Shown one piece after another: positions 1 through 7,040 of a DNA stretch of 27,189 bases. A program made the translations under genes and the position numbers. Numbering within the stretch: the stretch's first letter is position 1; the number at the start of each line of letters is the position of its first letter. Origin of the DNA: JBALVT01 sp036960305 (GTDB taxonomy: Bacteria; Pseudomonadota; Gammaproteobacteria; Pseudomonadales; Halieaceae). The DNA lies in NCBI GenBank assembly GCA_036960305.1, contig JBALWA010000062.1, positions 1 to 27,189 on the forward strand, read 5' to 3'. Below the pieces are notes generated by a model. That model made no database searches. It was not told where the DNA came from and saw only the letters and a list, made by a program, of their open reading frames with translations.

Positions 1-298
1 ATCCTTGTTCATAGGATGCTCCATTGCTCCGTTAATATATAAAATATATAATAGTGGCATGCTCGAAGTATTTTATCAAGTGTCGATACGGCTTTGCGTT
101 CAGTGTAAGGAGGCGTTACACCCTCAGTATTGCTGGCATGAACGGTGAAAAGGCTTTGGTCTTGTTGTTCGAGTTGCACGAATGCCAAGACGAGTGGGCA
201 AGGGGGCTGTGAATGAAATCTGAAAAGGTGTAAAAAGTAAGATCTGATTCAGCCCACTTGCTATTATACAGTATATATAACCAAAGAATGGTGTACTA
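1..298. other. Leader region with a possible gene remnant
   Basis: No complete gene is visible. An open frame without a start runs on the + strand from about 36 to 211. It ends in a peptide containing SIAGMNGEKALVLLFEL, which reads like real coding sequence and may be the tail of a decayed gene; I do not recognise the family. An AT-rich stretch just before 299 (around 262-290) may hold the promoter of the downstream oxygenase, but no convincing -35/-10 pair or strong ribosome binding site can be named. Confidence 0.25.
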
Positions 299-1420
299 AT
301 GGACTCCAAAATTGCTCTTCTGAACGAACAGAAAATTATTGAGCGTATTTTCAACCATATTGACAATAAGACCACGGACCTGGGTGACACTGTCTGGAAA
401 GAGCCTGTCACGAACTATTTGTCTGAAGAACGTTTTGAATCCGAAGTTGCGCTTTTGCGACGAATGCCTGTTCCTTTTTGTCCTTCTGCAATGCTCTTGG
501 AGAACGGCAGTTATATGGCGAGAAAGGCAGCGGGTACCCCGCTTTTGGTAGTGAGAGGGGATGATTGTAAAGTTCGAGCGTTTATCAATGGCTGCCGACA
601 CCGTGGCATGCCGGTTGCCAAAGACAGTGGATGTGCTCGTTCTTTTGTCTGCCCATATCATTCCTGGACTTATGGTCTTGATGGGCAGCTCAGGCATATA
701 CCCGGGCACTCTGGCTTCCCCGGTGTTGAACTGCATGACAACGGTCTCGTTGAGGTCGGCGCAGTTGAGAAAGGGGGACTAGTCTACGTCAATCAAAATG
801 GCCCTATAGATTCCTCAATGCTTCAAGATACGCCAGAATTTTTTGATCGGGATCAGCCGTTTTTATCCCAGAGTGATTATACCGATCAGGCGAACTGGAA
901 GCTGATCAATGAAACTACTATGGAGGGATACCACATCAAGTCTCTCCATAAGCAAAGCTTCTACCCATTCGGGCTCGACAATACCAATGTGGTGGAATTG
1001 TTTGGCGCCAACTCTCGAGTCATTTTTCCGTTCAAGCGTATTGAAGAACTTCGAGATATTGATCCTGAGAAGTGGCGTCTTGATGGAATGGTAACGTCGG
1101 TGTACTCGCTTTTCCCTAACGTTGCTATTTCCGTCCTTTCCAAGCACACAACAATGACCGTATTCGAGCCGCTTAGTCCATCTAGTACGCAAATACTAAT
1201 TTACCGAGTGATTAACAAGACTTCTGATGGAGCGTTGTATGAGGTGGAGGAAGCCAAAAGAGATGCTGCTTTTGTCAGAGCGACCGGCTTTGATGAAGAC
1301 CGTGAAGCGGCTTGTGACATTCAGGCAGGTCTGGCCAGCACTGCAAACCAGCACCTTACGTTTGGACATTTTGAAAAAGCGATCTTGCATTTCCATCAGA
1401 ATCTGGCATCGCTTCTATAA
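299..1420 (+). CDS. Rieske non-haem iron oxygenase, alpha subunit type
   Basis: Catalytic subunit of a ring-hydroxylating or demethylating Rieske oxygenase of 373 aa. The Rieske [2Fe-2S] motif is complete: Cys99-x-His101 (CRHRG) and Cys118-x2-His121 (CPYH). The C-terminal catalytic domain has NWKL near 199-202, then E205, E209 and the iron-ligand pattern YHIKSLH (His212, His217). An acidic cluster EDREAACD at 333-340 is where the third ligand normally sits. Length is normal for the family. The ATG at 299 is the only good start; no strong Shine-Dalgarno is seen. No reductase or ferredoxin gene is next door, so the electron donor must be encoded elsewhere. The substrate cannot be inferred: the family includes aromatic, quaternary-amine and sterol oxygenases. 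The gene is followed after 55 bp by IS debris. Confidence 0.9.
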   Translation: MDSKIALLNEQKIIERIFNHIDNKTTDLGDTVWKEPVTNYLSEERFESEVALLRRMPVPFCPSAMLLENGSYMARKAAGTPLLVVRGDDCKVRAFINGCRHRGMPVAKDSGCARSFVCPYHSWTYGLDGQLRHIPGHSGFPGVELHDNGLVEVGAVEKGGLVYVNQNGPIDSSMLQDTPEFFDRDQPFLSQSDYTDQANWKLINETTMEGYHIKSLHKQSFYPFGLDNTNVVELFGANSRVIFPFKRIEELRDIDPEKWRLDGMVTSVYSLFPNVAISVLSKHTTMTVFEPLSPSSTQILIYRVINKTSDGALYEVEEAKRDAAFVRATGFDEDREAACDIQAGLASTANQHLTFGHFEKAILHFHQNLASLL

Positions 1421-1475
1421 ACCTGACTCGAATGGCACTGACTTACACTGGATGCGCAGCTGTGTGCCTGAATCG

Positions 1476-1620
1476 GGTACCGCCAAGCTAAGTTGTGCAA
1501 ATTGATAGAATCGGTGGATGAATACGTTAGAAGCGTCACCGATTCCCGCCCGATCTCATCTCCTACGCCGTCTGGTTCTTCTATCGCTCCAAACTTAGGC
1601 GCGCGGTGCGTATTCCGGCC
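1476..1620 (+). mobile_element. IS6-family relic: left end and transposase N-terminus
   Basis: Positions 1476-1494 (GGTACCGCCAAGCTAAGTT) closely match the reverse complement of the right ends of related relics at 11383-11401 and 16709-16727, so this is a left inverted repeat. From 1537 one frame encodes HRFPPDLISYAVWFFYRS, the characteristic beginning of IS6-family transposases of the HRFP type. Reading continuity is lost by about 1615, where unrelated repeat-rich DNA begins. Only the first 30 or so codons survive, so this is a non-functional fragment. Confidence 0.75.
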
Positions 1621-1624
1621 CATT

Positions 1625-1679
1625 CCGATCACCCATACTGGTTTAATCCGATCACCTTTTCTGGAACATACCGATCATC
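1625..1679 (+). repeat. Three direct repeats with 23-bp period
   Basis: CCGATCACC occurs at 1625-1633 and 1648-1656, and CCGATCATC at 1671-1679. The start-to-start spacing is exactly 23 bp each time. Regularly spaced terminal repeats of this kind are known at IS21-family ends, where transposase binds. An IS21-type end fragment is therefore the likeliest source, but no istA or istB sequence is present to confirm it. Confidence 0.5.
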
Positions 1680-1733
1680 GATTCTCTCCCTGTGTGGTTG
1701 ACCCACCTAAGTCTAGTCGAGACCTCGGTAAGA

Positions 1734-1748
1734 GGAGGAGTCCATACA
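1734..1748 (-). repeat. Inverted solo copy of the IS110-type left terminus
   Basis: GGAGGAGTCCATACA is the exact reverse complement of positions 1992-2006, the left tip of the intact IS110-type element. Sequence beyond these 15 bp does not match the element interior. It may be a residue of an earlier insertion in the opposite orientation, or an illegitimate event at an end-like sequence. Confidence 0.55.
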
Positions 1749-1955
1749 TTGAGTCGGGTGGTCTAACCAGACATTGGGCAGTAACTTGAAGAAACGTAAC
1801 GAGTTTTGCTGATGGGGTAGAGTGGGGAAGTAGAGACCGATCTTATGCCGAGAATTGTGGTGGGTTATACCGAGCTGGATTGCGGCGGTAAGTTGAAGAA
1901 GGGTAAGGGGTTTTTGTAACCGAACTTCGAGGTGGGGCCGAACTGACTCGATCAC
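1747..1955 (+). repeat. Dispersed repeat A, copy 1 (two-unit form)
   Basis: This copy aligns end to end with 6331-6545. Each unit carries a GTTGAAGAAAGGTAACGGG-like block followed by a block resembling AACCGAACTTCGG, then GGGGCCGAAC. The first unit (about 1781-1850) is degenerate and the second (about 1890-1955) is closer to consensus. No convincing protein is encoded. Other partial copies lie at 3400-3436, 10936-11030 and 16438-16472, always in this orientation and usually upstream of an IS6 relic. Confidence 0.7.
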
Positions 1956-2069
1956 GTAATCCCTTGATTTGGCTTCTAAATTACTAATTCGTGTATGGAC
2001 TCCTCCGTCAACTGAATTAAATCATTTTCTTTACTCCTGCTGTCACATGGTTGAATCGGTCTGACGGAA

Positions 2070-2160
2070 TCAGCTGCATTCGTGTATTCGGCCTTTGTAT
2101 GTGGTGGTCGTACCACCGGGCCATTAGAGAATCCGCACCGCCCGGACCTATCGCCATGTC
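2070..2160 (-). ncRNA. Putative seeker/bridge guide RNA of the IS110-type element
   Basis: Placed by inference in the 3' non-coding part of the element. ATTCGTGTAT at 2078-2087 is identical to the left element junction at 1987-1996. CCTATCGCCA at 2147-2156 is identical to the right junction at 3384-3393. Between them lies a clear hairpin, GGTGGT-CGT-ACCACC (2103-2117), and a smaller TCCG/CGGA stem (2132-2146). IS110 and IS1111 elements are known to encode short RNAs from their non-coding ends that pair with donor and target DNA; IS1111-type ones lie downstream of the transposase, as here. Exact RNA ends and strand are unproven; - is assumed because it is the transposase strand. Confidence 0.5.
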
Positions 2161-2267
2161 GAACTCGTAAGTTCTGGAAATGTTATCGGCCTTTCAGGCG
2201 GCACGGAAAACCGTGTGTATCGTAAAGCGATTAATCTGCGCAGCGTTGTTGATGTTTATCAGGGCAA

Positions 2268-3308
2268 CTACGCCGCAAAGCGTAAAGCGTCATTGCCGTT
2301 GAACTTGTCATGCCTTGTCCATACCGCCCACATAATGCGCGCCATTTTATTCGCCAGCGCAACTGTAGCCTTATTGTGACCGACCTTGGCCTGCGTATTC
2401 ACCGCCCAGGTTTCCAGTCGCGTTAGTTCCTTGCCATTTGCTGCTTTACGCCGTGCTGACATCAATGCTGCCCGCGCGCCGTGAATGAGCATTTTGCGTA
2501 AGTAGCAGTCACCCTGCTTGGTAATCCTGCCAAGCCGCCGGGTCTGCCCCGAGCTGTACTCTCTGCAGGTGATTCCGAGCCAGGAGGAAAAAGATCGCCC
2601 CCGCTTGAACATATAAATGTTTGATACGCGGGCCACAAATGCGGTGGCTATAGTGACCCCAATACCCTGAATGCCCAACAGGGCCTGCACATCTGGGTTG
2701 CTGTTGGCGTAGGCTGCGAGAGCCTGATCGACACGCTTCAGTCGATCCTCTAATGCACGAATTTCCTGGATGAGATCTTGTAGAGTTGGTTGTATGAGCA
2801 TTGGAGCTTGCTCTGTAACCAGCGTCAGCTTCCTTCCAATACCCCGGACTCCCGCTGGGGAAGAGATGCCAAACTCAGCCAGTAGCGCCCTGGCTTCACA
2901 GATTCGGGCAACACGTGCCCGCTTCCATTGTTCACGCATCTTGTGTAAGCCCTGAAGCGCTTGCAGTTCCTCGGGCTTGACCGGTATGGGATGCAGACTC
3001 TTGTCGTTGTCAGCCAGGACCAACGCATCCGCATCGGCGGCATCTGTCTTGGTTCGCCGAACGTAGGCTTTGACATATTTGGCATGCAGTAGCTTGACCT
3101 CATGGCCCAGTGATTGGGCTGTGCGTCCCCAGTAATTGGAAGTGCCACAAGCTTCCATGACCAGGCGAACGGGTTCAGTTTGGGCCAGAAAACGATGAAA
3201 CTGGGCTCGGCTGAGCCGCTTGCGATTAACAACGTGATGTTTGCTATCTGCTATTGATAATTGAAAAACAGATTTAGATAGATCGACACCTACAATTGAA
3301 ATAGCCAT
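2268..3308 (-). CDS. IS110/IS1111-family transposase
   Basis: 346 aa, full length for the family. The N-terminal RuvC-like DEDD domain shows D9 (GVDLSK), E52 (VMEACGT) and D89/D92 in KTDAADAD. A helical linker covers about 115-200. The C-terminal Transposase_20 domain begins near LLGIQGIG (211-217) and carries the serine region REYSSGQ (249-255; S252 or S253 the candidate nucleophile). The ATG at 3308 is preceded by GAGGAG with 8-bp spacing, an excellent ribosome binding site. The enzyme is expected to excise a circle and insert it at a sequence chosen by the element's own guide RNA. No frameshift or missing catalytic residue is seen. Confidence 0.93.
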   Translation of the reverse strand: MAISIVGVDLSKSVFQLSIADSKHHVVNRKRLSRAQFHRFLAQTEPVRLVMEACGTSNYWGRTAQSLGHEVKLLHAKYVKAYVRRTKTDAADADALVLADNDKSLHPIPVKPEELQALQGLHKMREQWKRARVARICEARALLAEFGISSPAGVRGIGRKLTLVTEQAPMLIQPTLQDLIQEIRALEDRLKRVDQALAAYANSNPDVQALLGIQGIGVTIATAFVARVSNIYMFKRGRSFSSWLGITCREYSSGQTRRLGRITKQGDCYLRKMLIHGARAALMSARRKAANGKELTRLETWAVNTQAKVGHNKATVALANKMARIMWAVWTRHDKFNGNDALRFAA

Positions 3309-3399
3309 ATTGCATACTCCTCATCAGTGAGTGGGCTAAAACTGATGCCCATTCAAAGCATAGATCATCGTTGAGGAGTCCATCCTATCGCCACCCACA

Positions 3400-3436
3400 G
3401 GTTTTTGAAACCGAACTTGGAGGGAGGGCCGAACCG
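3400..3436 (+). repeat. Dispersed repeat A, 3' fragment
   Basis: GGTTTTTGAAACCGAACTT followed by GGGCCGAAC matches the 3' half of a repeat A unit. It starts about ten bases right of the IS110-type element. With copy 1 on the left of that element, this shows that the element inserted between repeat A material. Confidence 0.65.
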
Positions 3437-3446
3437 AGCAATCCAA

Positions 3447-3540
3447 TGATACGACCAGGGTAACAGACCGAGCGATGTGACGATTTAAGTCAGTAACCCA
3501 GGCACAGTGATTTGTTATCGCTCATGCCGCAGTCCAGCCC
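3447..3540 (+). mobile_element. IS6-family relic: transposase C-terminal fragment
   Basis: The stretch beginning ACCAGGGTAA and ending CATGCCGCAGTC is collinear with 19860-19942 in the better-preserved relic, where it encodes the ATRVRERG to TAHAAVSN part of the transposase. Here it has many substitutions and no open frame. No right inverted repeat follows. 3541-3621 holds nothing else recognisable. Confidence 0.6.
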
Positions 3541-3621
3541 ATTCCGGTTATACAAAGGTGTCTGCTGACGGAAAATTCAAGGGTGTTTTGCACAATGCTG
3601 TCAGGGTTCGGCCACCGTTCT

Positions 3622-4758
3622 TCACTCATCCACGATTTTTTCTATCAGTGGAATGAGGTCTTTTTTTACAAGGTCCCTCACGGCCCCGGCATCCAGGCTG
3701 TAGTAATCATCGATAGCCACGTAGCCGCCTATCATGCGCCGGGTATCCAGCCAGGAAATCGTGCCAAAGGCACCGAAATCCGTAACCAAGTAGGGTTCGC
3801 TGCCGTCATTTGGTATGTCAATTTTCCACCCCATGCCATAGGGTTCGTCGAACTCACCACCGCGATCCCTGCGCATGTAGGCCGGGGAACCAGCGGCCAT
3901 TACCCGATGATCACCACACATGCCATCGCGCAGGTGCATCAGCAGAATCTTGCCGTAGTCCTGTAGATTGGAAATACCACCGCCTTCGATGTTGGGGTTA
4001 TCCAGGCCGATGAGGCTGTCGGGGTGGCCGTTCCACGCATCGATATCGGGCAGGGGATTGCCAAATTGAAAAACCTCCAGTTCACAGGGCCCTGCCAGAT
4101 GCTCGTTCCAGGCCTGCCGCCATGTGCTGTTGGTCACCTGTTCGGCTACCGCGCCCGACAACTGCCACTGGCTGCCTCCATAGTCGAACTGGCTGCCTGC
4201 GGCTCGAGTCCCGGGTAATCTCGTGCTGTAGATAACTCGGCCACAGGATTCCAGTGGCATGATGGTGGCGAACTGGCACAGGTGCAGGCCATAGTTATCG
4301 ATGCTGTCCAGACCCGGTATGCCCGAAGTATTACTGAGTAATTGCTCTGTAGTGCGATCACCGTACACACCGTCCCAGGGCAGGTAGTTGTCGATGGTGG
4401 CTTCTACGTCAAAGGCCTGGGATGCGTCATCATTGAGTGCCATCAGCAGGGATGCTGCGGGCATCTTGCTGGCAGAGGCGAGCAAGACGATGGTGTCCAG
4501 ACTATGGTTCCCGAATGCGGCCTCGTGTATTACTCCCTGAATTTTGTCGACCAGGATGACAGAGATGCCATCAAATCGTGCGTTGTCAGTGAGGAATTGC
4601 TGGAAGCGGGCATCCACTGTTGAAAAGTCGTACGTGGGTAAGGGAGTGGGTTGGGTCTCGCCTGAGTCGGAACCTGAGCTTGAACTGCCACCACCACCGC
4701 AGCCAGCAACTAGCAGGGCGGAGCAACTCAGTAACAACATCGTGGTTCGTAGGCTCAT
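3622..4758 (-). CDS. Lipoprotein serine hydrolase, class C beta-lactamase fold
   Basis: 378 aa from the ATG at 4758. This start is chosen because it begins directly with a lipoprotein signal: a short basic N-region, a hydrophobic core, and lipobox LVAGC with lipidated Cys20, followed by a Gly/Ser-rich linker to about residue 40. Upstream in-frame Met codons lack coding character. The serine hydrolase SxxK motif is S95-A-S-K98. The second motif position reads Y193-G-G instead of the usual Y-x-N. A GAFG stretch in the last quarter sits where the third motif (HxG/KTG) normally lies. The fold suggests a periplasmic or outer-membrane esterase, peptidase or beta-lactamase-like enzyme; the altered second motif argues against assuming antibiotic hydrolysis. 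The gene appears monocistronic. Confidence 0.8.
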   Translation of the reverse strand: MSLRTTMLLLSCSALLVAGCGGGGSSSSGSDSGETQPTPLPTYDFSTVDARFQQFLTDNARFDGISVILVDKIQGVIHEAAFGNHSLDTIVLLASASKMPAASLLMALNDDASQAFDVEATIDNYLPWDGVYGDRTTEQLLSNTSGIPGLDSIDNYGLHLCQFATIMPLESCGRVIYSTRLPGTRAAGSQFDYGGSQWQLSGAVAEQVTNSTWRQAWNEHLAGPCELEVFQFGNPLPDIDAWNGHPDSLIGLDNPNIEGGGISNLQDYGKILLMHLRDGMCGDHRVMAAGSPAYMRRDRGGEFDEPYGMGWKIDIPNDGSEPYLVTDFGAFGTISWLDTRRMIGGYVAIDDYYSLDAGAVRDLVKKDLIPLIEKIVDE

Positions 4759-5221
4759 GGATACTATCTTCTCGAAGGCATATAAAAAACTATATCCGGT
4801 TACGAGCGAAGGGGGCATGGCGGGTGGCGTCAACAGCATGACCGGAAGCGACAATAACTTGTCAGTAGGGCAGATATATTGCTCGATGTGGTGCCGAAGG
4901 GGGAGTACCCCCCGGGGGAAGCTAGAAATTCCAGATCCCCCCGTCGTACTTGGCGTACCCCGCGTTGGTGGCTGGTGTCGGGTTCGTCGAGACCGGCTGT
5001 GGATGATCAGGAGCAGGTTCTCGGCAATGACTGCGCGACCTCCACCGGGTCTAATCAGTTTAACTAGGGTGGTGAGCAGGTGATAAAGTAGATAAATAAC
5101 ATCACTCAAGCTGTCCGAGGGTAATATCTTCCGGTGAAGGCGGCAATAGCTAACCTTCTGATACTATTAGAAAATTAAGAATTCGCCACCCACAGGAATT
5201 TCCGATGAAGATGTTTTCGAG
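4759..5221. other. Gene-free spacer with repeat fragments
   Basis: Upstream region of the serine hydrolase. It contains a G/C-rich self-complementary patch (4898-4921, GGGGGAGTACCCCC and a following CCCCCCGGGGG). It also has the first copy of a perfect 20-bp direct repeat (4868-4887, again at 5399-5418) and the motif AATTCGCCACCCA at 5180-5192, the preferred target word of the IS110-type element. The long reading frames here look like shadows rather than genes. Confidence 0.5.
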
Positions 5222-5498
5222 GGTACCGCCAACGTAAAGAGCCGTAAATGCTAGAACCTTCGAATGTATACTGACGCCGACGGCCAATTCCCACCCAAGT
5301 CCATCAGCAACCCCAGGCAGTGAATTCAGACAAAGTTTAACCATCTTTTATCGACAGTATCCTGGTCGCGCCTTTATGGAATTCCACAAAGAATTCACGG
5401 GCAGATATATTGCTCGATCTAGTGCGAATGGAGCAGGGCAGTGGCGCAAGCGTAGACACCGGATTCCTGCTATCTGGAGAAGTTAATTTGCCGGCACC
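5222..5498 (+). mobile_element. IS6-family relic with both ends, internally deleted
   Basis: 5222-5239 (GGTACCGCCAACGTAAAG) resembles the IS6 left end at 1476. 5480-5498 (AAGTTAATTTGCCGGCACC) is a right end like those at 11383 and 16709. The stretch from about 5411 to 5498 is collinear with the transposase 3' end and tail of other copies. The middle does not match transposase. This is therefore a roughly 277-bp deletion derivative, or two fragments brought together. It ends 10 bp before the higA stop codon. No 8-bp target duplication is visible. Confidence 0.5.
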
Positions 5499-5508
5499 GC
5501 CTGAGGTG

Positions 5509-5802
5509 CTATGCGGCATTTAATTCCACTTTAGTAACCTTGCTTAGTTCTACATTCTTTTTCGCCTGCCACAGATCATAGGCATCCTGCATGGCGAGCC
5601 AGCTTTCAGGGCTGCGTCCCAATGCTTTTGAGAGGCGTAACGCCATTTCAGGACTTATTCCGCTCTGCTGCTTTAGTACTCGATTGAGAGTAGAAGCAGC
5701 GACATTCAGTTGTGCTGCCAGGTAGCGACAGCTTAACCCAAAGGGCTCCATGTAGGTTACCTGCATAAATTCACCAGGGTGAGGGGGGTTGTGCATACGC
5801 AT
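5509..5802 (-). CDS. higA: HigA-family antitoxin (XRE-type HTH)
   Basis: 97 aa. It opens with the family hallmark HNPPHPGEF and carries a helix-turn-helix in the middle: LAAQLNVAASTLNRVLKQ (about 29-46), then SGISPEMALRLSKALG. It binds and neutralises HigB and represses the operon. The start ATG overlaps the higB stop by one base (TAATG at 5804-5800), so translation is probably coupled. The toxin-first order is typical of higBA. The 3' end abuts an IS6 relic but the protein is complete. Confidence 0.92.
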   Translation of the reverse strand: MRMHNPPHPGEFMQVTYMEPFGLSCRYLAAQLNVAASTLNRVLKQQSGISPEMALRLSKALGRSPESWLAMQDAYDLWQAKKNVELSKVTKVELNAA

Positions 5803-6080
5803 TAGTGATAATCCTCGTAATTTACTATGTAGGCGTTCCCGTCAGTAAACTCAAACGTTACCCGCCAATTGCCATTCACCGTAATCGACCAAAGACCCTT
5901 CCGTGTACCCTTGAGGGAATGCAGTCGATAACCTGGAACGTCAACATCCTCAATGGCTTGGGCTGTATCAAGAGCGGAGAGTTGCATGCGCAGTTTTTTC
6001 GAGTGCTTCGTTTGAATGCCACGAGTACTTCCGGTCTCGAAGAACCTTTCCAAGCCTTTGTGCTTGAATGATTTGATCAT
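5802..6080 (-). CDS. higB: HigB-family toxin (RelE/ParE superfamily mRNA interferase)
   Basis: 92 aa, starting MIKSFKHKGLERFFETGS, the canonical HigB beginning, which fixes the start at 6080. It continues through RMQLSALDTAQAIEDVDVPG and LKGTRKGLWSITVNGNWRVTF to the C-terminal NYEDYH, all conserved in HigB. Known members cleave mRNA on the ribosome. No frameshift or obvious loss is seen. The promoter lies so close to the ATG that the mRNA may be leaderless; see the promoter entry. Cotranscribed with the antitoxin. Confidence 0.92.
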   Translation of the reverse strand: MIKSFKHKGLERFFETGSTRGIQTKHSKKLRMQLSALDTAQAIEDVDVPGYRLHSLKGTRKGLWSITVNGNWRVTFEFTDGNAYIVNYEDYH

Positions 6081-6086
6081 GGGGGT

Positions 6087-6114
6087 ATTGTAGCATGTTG
6101 CGCAACGCAGTCAA
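6087..6114 (-). promoter_or_regulatory. higBA promoter with HigA-type operator
   Basis: On the - strand: -35 TTGACT (6114-6109), a 16-bp spacer, -10 TACAAT (6092-6087). The spacer holds a perfect 10-bp palindrome GTTGCGCAAC (6097-6106), a likely HigA operator placed for promoter occlusion. Only six bases separate the -10 from the higB ATG, so transcription should begin at or next to the start codon and there is no room for a Shine-Dalgarno sequence. Confidence 0.7.
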
Positions 6115-6330
6115 TGCGCATAATACTGCTATCCATATCCTATTAAGACTTTGGAATGACTATTCGTGAAGATCTAAACTATAAGAAGCTGGCGAAGCCG
6201 CGCTCGCTATTCTTTCACTGAATTTATGAGATAAAGAATACGAGGCGAAAATCGGGTACTCTTTTCGATAGAAAACATATAGAAATAAAAAAGATGACAT
6301 GCCCAGAAGAATTCCACCCGCACACCGTGC

Positions 6331-6545
6331 GATTATGAGTCGGATGCTCTGTGAGGAGACTGGGCTGTAACTGGAAGAAAGCTAACGGGTTTTTTTGATT
6401 GGGTAGGGCAGAACGTCTGAGACCGAACTTCTGCTGAACCGAAGTGGCGGCTATACCGAGATACGTGGCTGCGCTGTTTGTCAATGTAGTTGAAGTTTGG
6501 TAACGGGCTATTTAAACCGAACTTCGGACTGGGGCCGAAACCCTG
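6331..6545 (+). repeat. Dispersed repeat A, copy 2 (two-unit form)
   Basis: Aligns with 1747-1955 along its length, starting at GAGTCGGATG. The first unit is TAACTGGAAGAAAGCTAACGGG, followed by GAGACCGAACTTC; the second is GTTGAAGTTTGGTAACGGG, then AAACCGAACTTCGG and GGGGCCGAA. The DNA between higB and this repeat (6115-6330) holds nothing I recognise. No IS6 remnant follows this copy; the VOC gene stop codon lies 33 bp beyond. Confidence 0.7.
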
Positions 6546-6577
6546 TCAGCAAGATTACGAGTGGCCATGCAAAGGCC

Positions 6578-6982
6578 CTAAACCCGGTTGCGCAACTCCA
6601 CGATATTGCCTTCGGGGTCGCTTAGGTAGACGGAATTGCCATAACCTTGGGCCCCGTAACGGCGCTCGAAAGCTTCCACCTTGATTCCGTGAGACGTTAG
6701 ATAGCGGCTGATCTCTTCTTCCGGTTGGGTGCTAAGCTGTAGGCAAAAATGATCCATGTTGTTATTGCCCTTTGTTGGTGGTCCACCGCCGAGCCTCCCG
6801 AGCTCACTGTCGACGGCTACTAGGTCGATCAGCGCAGTGCCAGCTCGTAGTTGCACCAGGCCAAACTCCGGCGATAACTCTCTTTCTATAGGGCAGCCAA
6901 GCACGTTGCTGTAAAAGTGAAGCATTTCCTTCATGTGTGATGTGCGCAGAACAATGTGGTCCAGACCGGTGATTTTAATCAT
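6578..6982 (-). CDS. VOC-family (glyoxalase/dioxygenase fold) protein
   Basis: 134 aa from the ATG at 6982, the start that places the typical MIKITGLDHIVLRTS strand at the N-terminus; an upstream in-frame extension to 7069 lacks family similarity. Two beta-alpha-beta-beta-beta modules are recognisable. Likely metal ligands are His9 (LDHIV), His78 (MDHFCL) and Glu129 (GNIVEL); the fourth position appears as Asp53 in LIDLV. The single-domain length and ligand set fit lactoylglutathione-lyase-like or fosfomycin-resistance-like proteins, but substrate cannot be assigned. It lies 58 bp downstream of the DoxX-like gene on the same strand and may be cotranscribed. Confidence 0.82.
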   Translation of the reverse strand: MIKITGLDHIVLRTSHMKEMLHFYSNVLGCPIERELSPEFGLVQLRAGTALIDLVAVDSELGRLGGGPPTKGNNNMDHFCLQLSTQPEEEISRYLTSHGIKVEAFERRYGAQGYGNSVYLSDPEGNIVELRNRV

Positions 6983-7040
6983 GGAAATAAACTCTACAGT
7001 GGCAAATACCGAGTGGCTTGATTGTGCTGTGTTGAATGAA

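Larger units (their letters stand above)
1992..3390 (-). mobile_element. Complete IS110-family (IS1111-type) insertion sequence
   Basis: The element is about 1.4 kb and contains one transposase gene on the - strand. Subterminal inverted repeats are visible: ATGGACTCCTC at 1995-2005 and GAGGAGTCCAT at 3373-3383. The flanks join to AATTCG|CCACCCACAG when the element is removed. TCG is shared at both edges (1989-1991 and 3388-3390), leaving a 3-bp ambiguity in the exact ends. The same uninterrupted motif AATTCGCCACCCA occurs at 5180-5192 and 16507-16519. Subterminal inverted repeats plus a long non-coding stretch 3' of the transposase (1992-2267) rather than 5' (3309-3390) fit the IS1111 subgroup. 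The transposase is intact, so the element may be active. Confidence 0.85.

Noticed and set aside
124..736. Long - strand frames (124-411 and 296-736) opposite the Rieske gene
   Set aside because: They lie antisense to a confidently identified oxygenase and have no domain or ribosome binding site.
1713..1955. 80-residue - strand frame over repeat A, with a similar frame at 6224-6484
   Set aside because: The peptides are similar only because the DNA repeat is shared; frames and ends differ between copies, and no start signal is present.
4544..5083. 179-residue + strand frame
   Set aside because: It is largely antisense to the lipoprotein serine hydrolase and its upstream region; composition is not protein-like.
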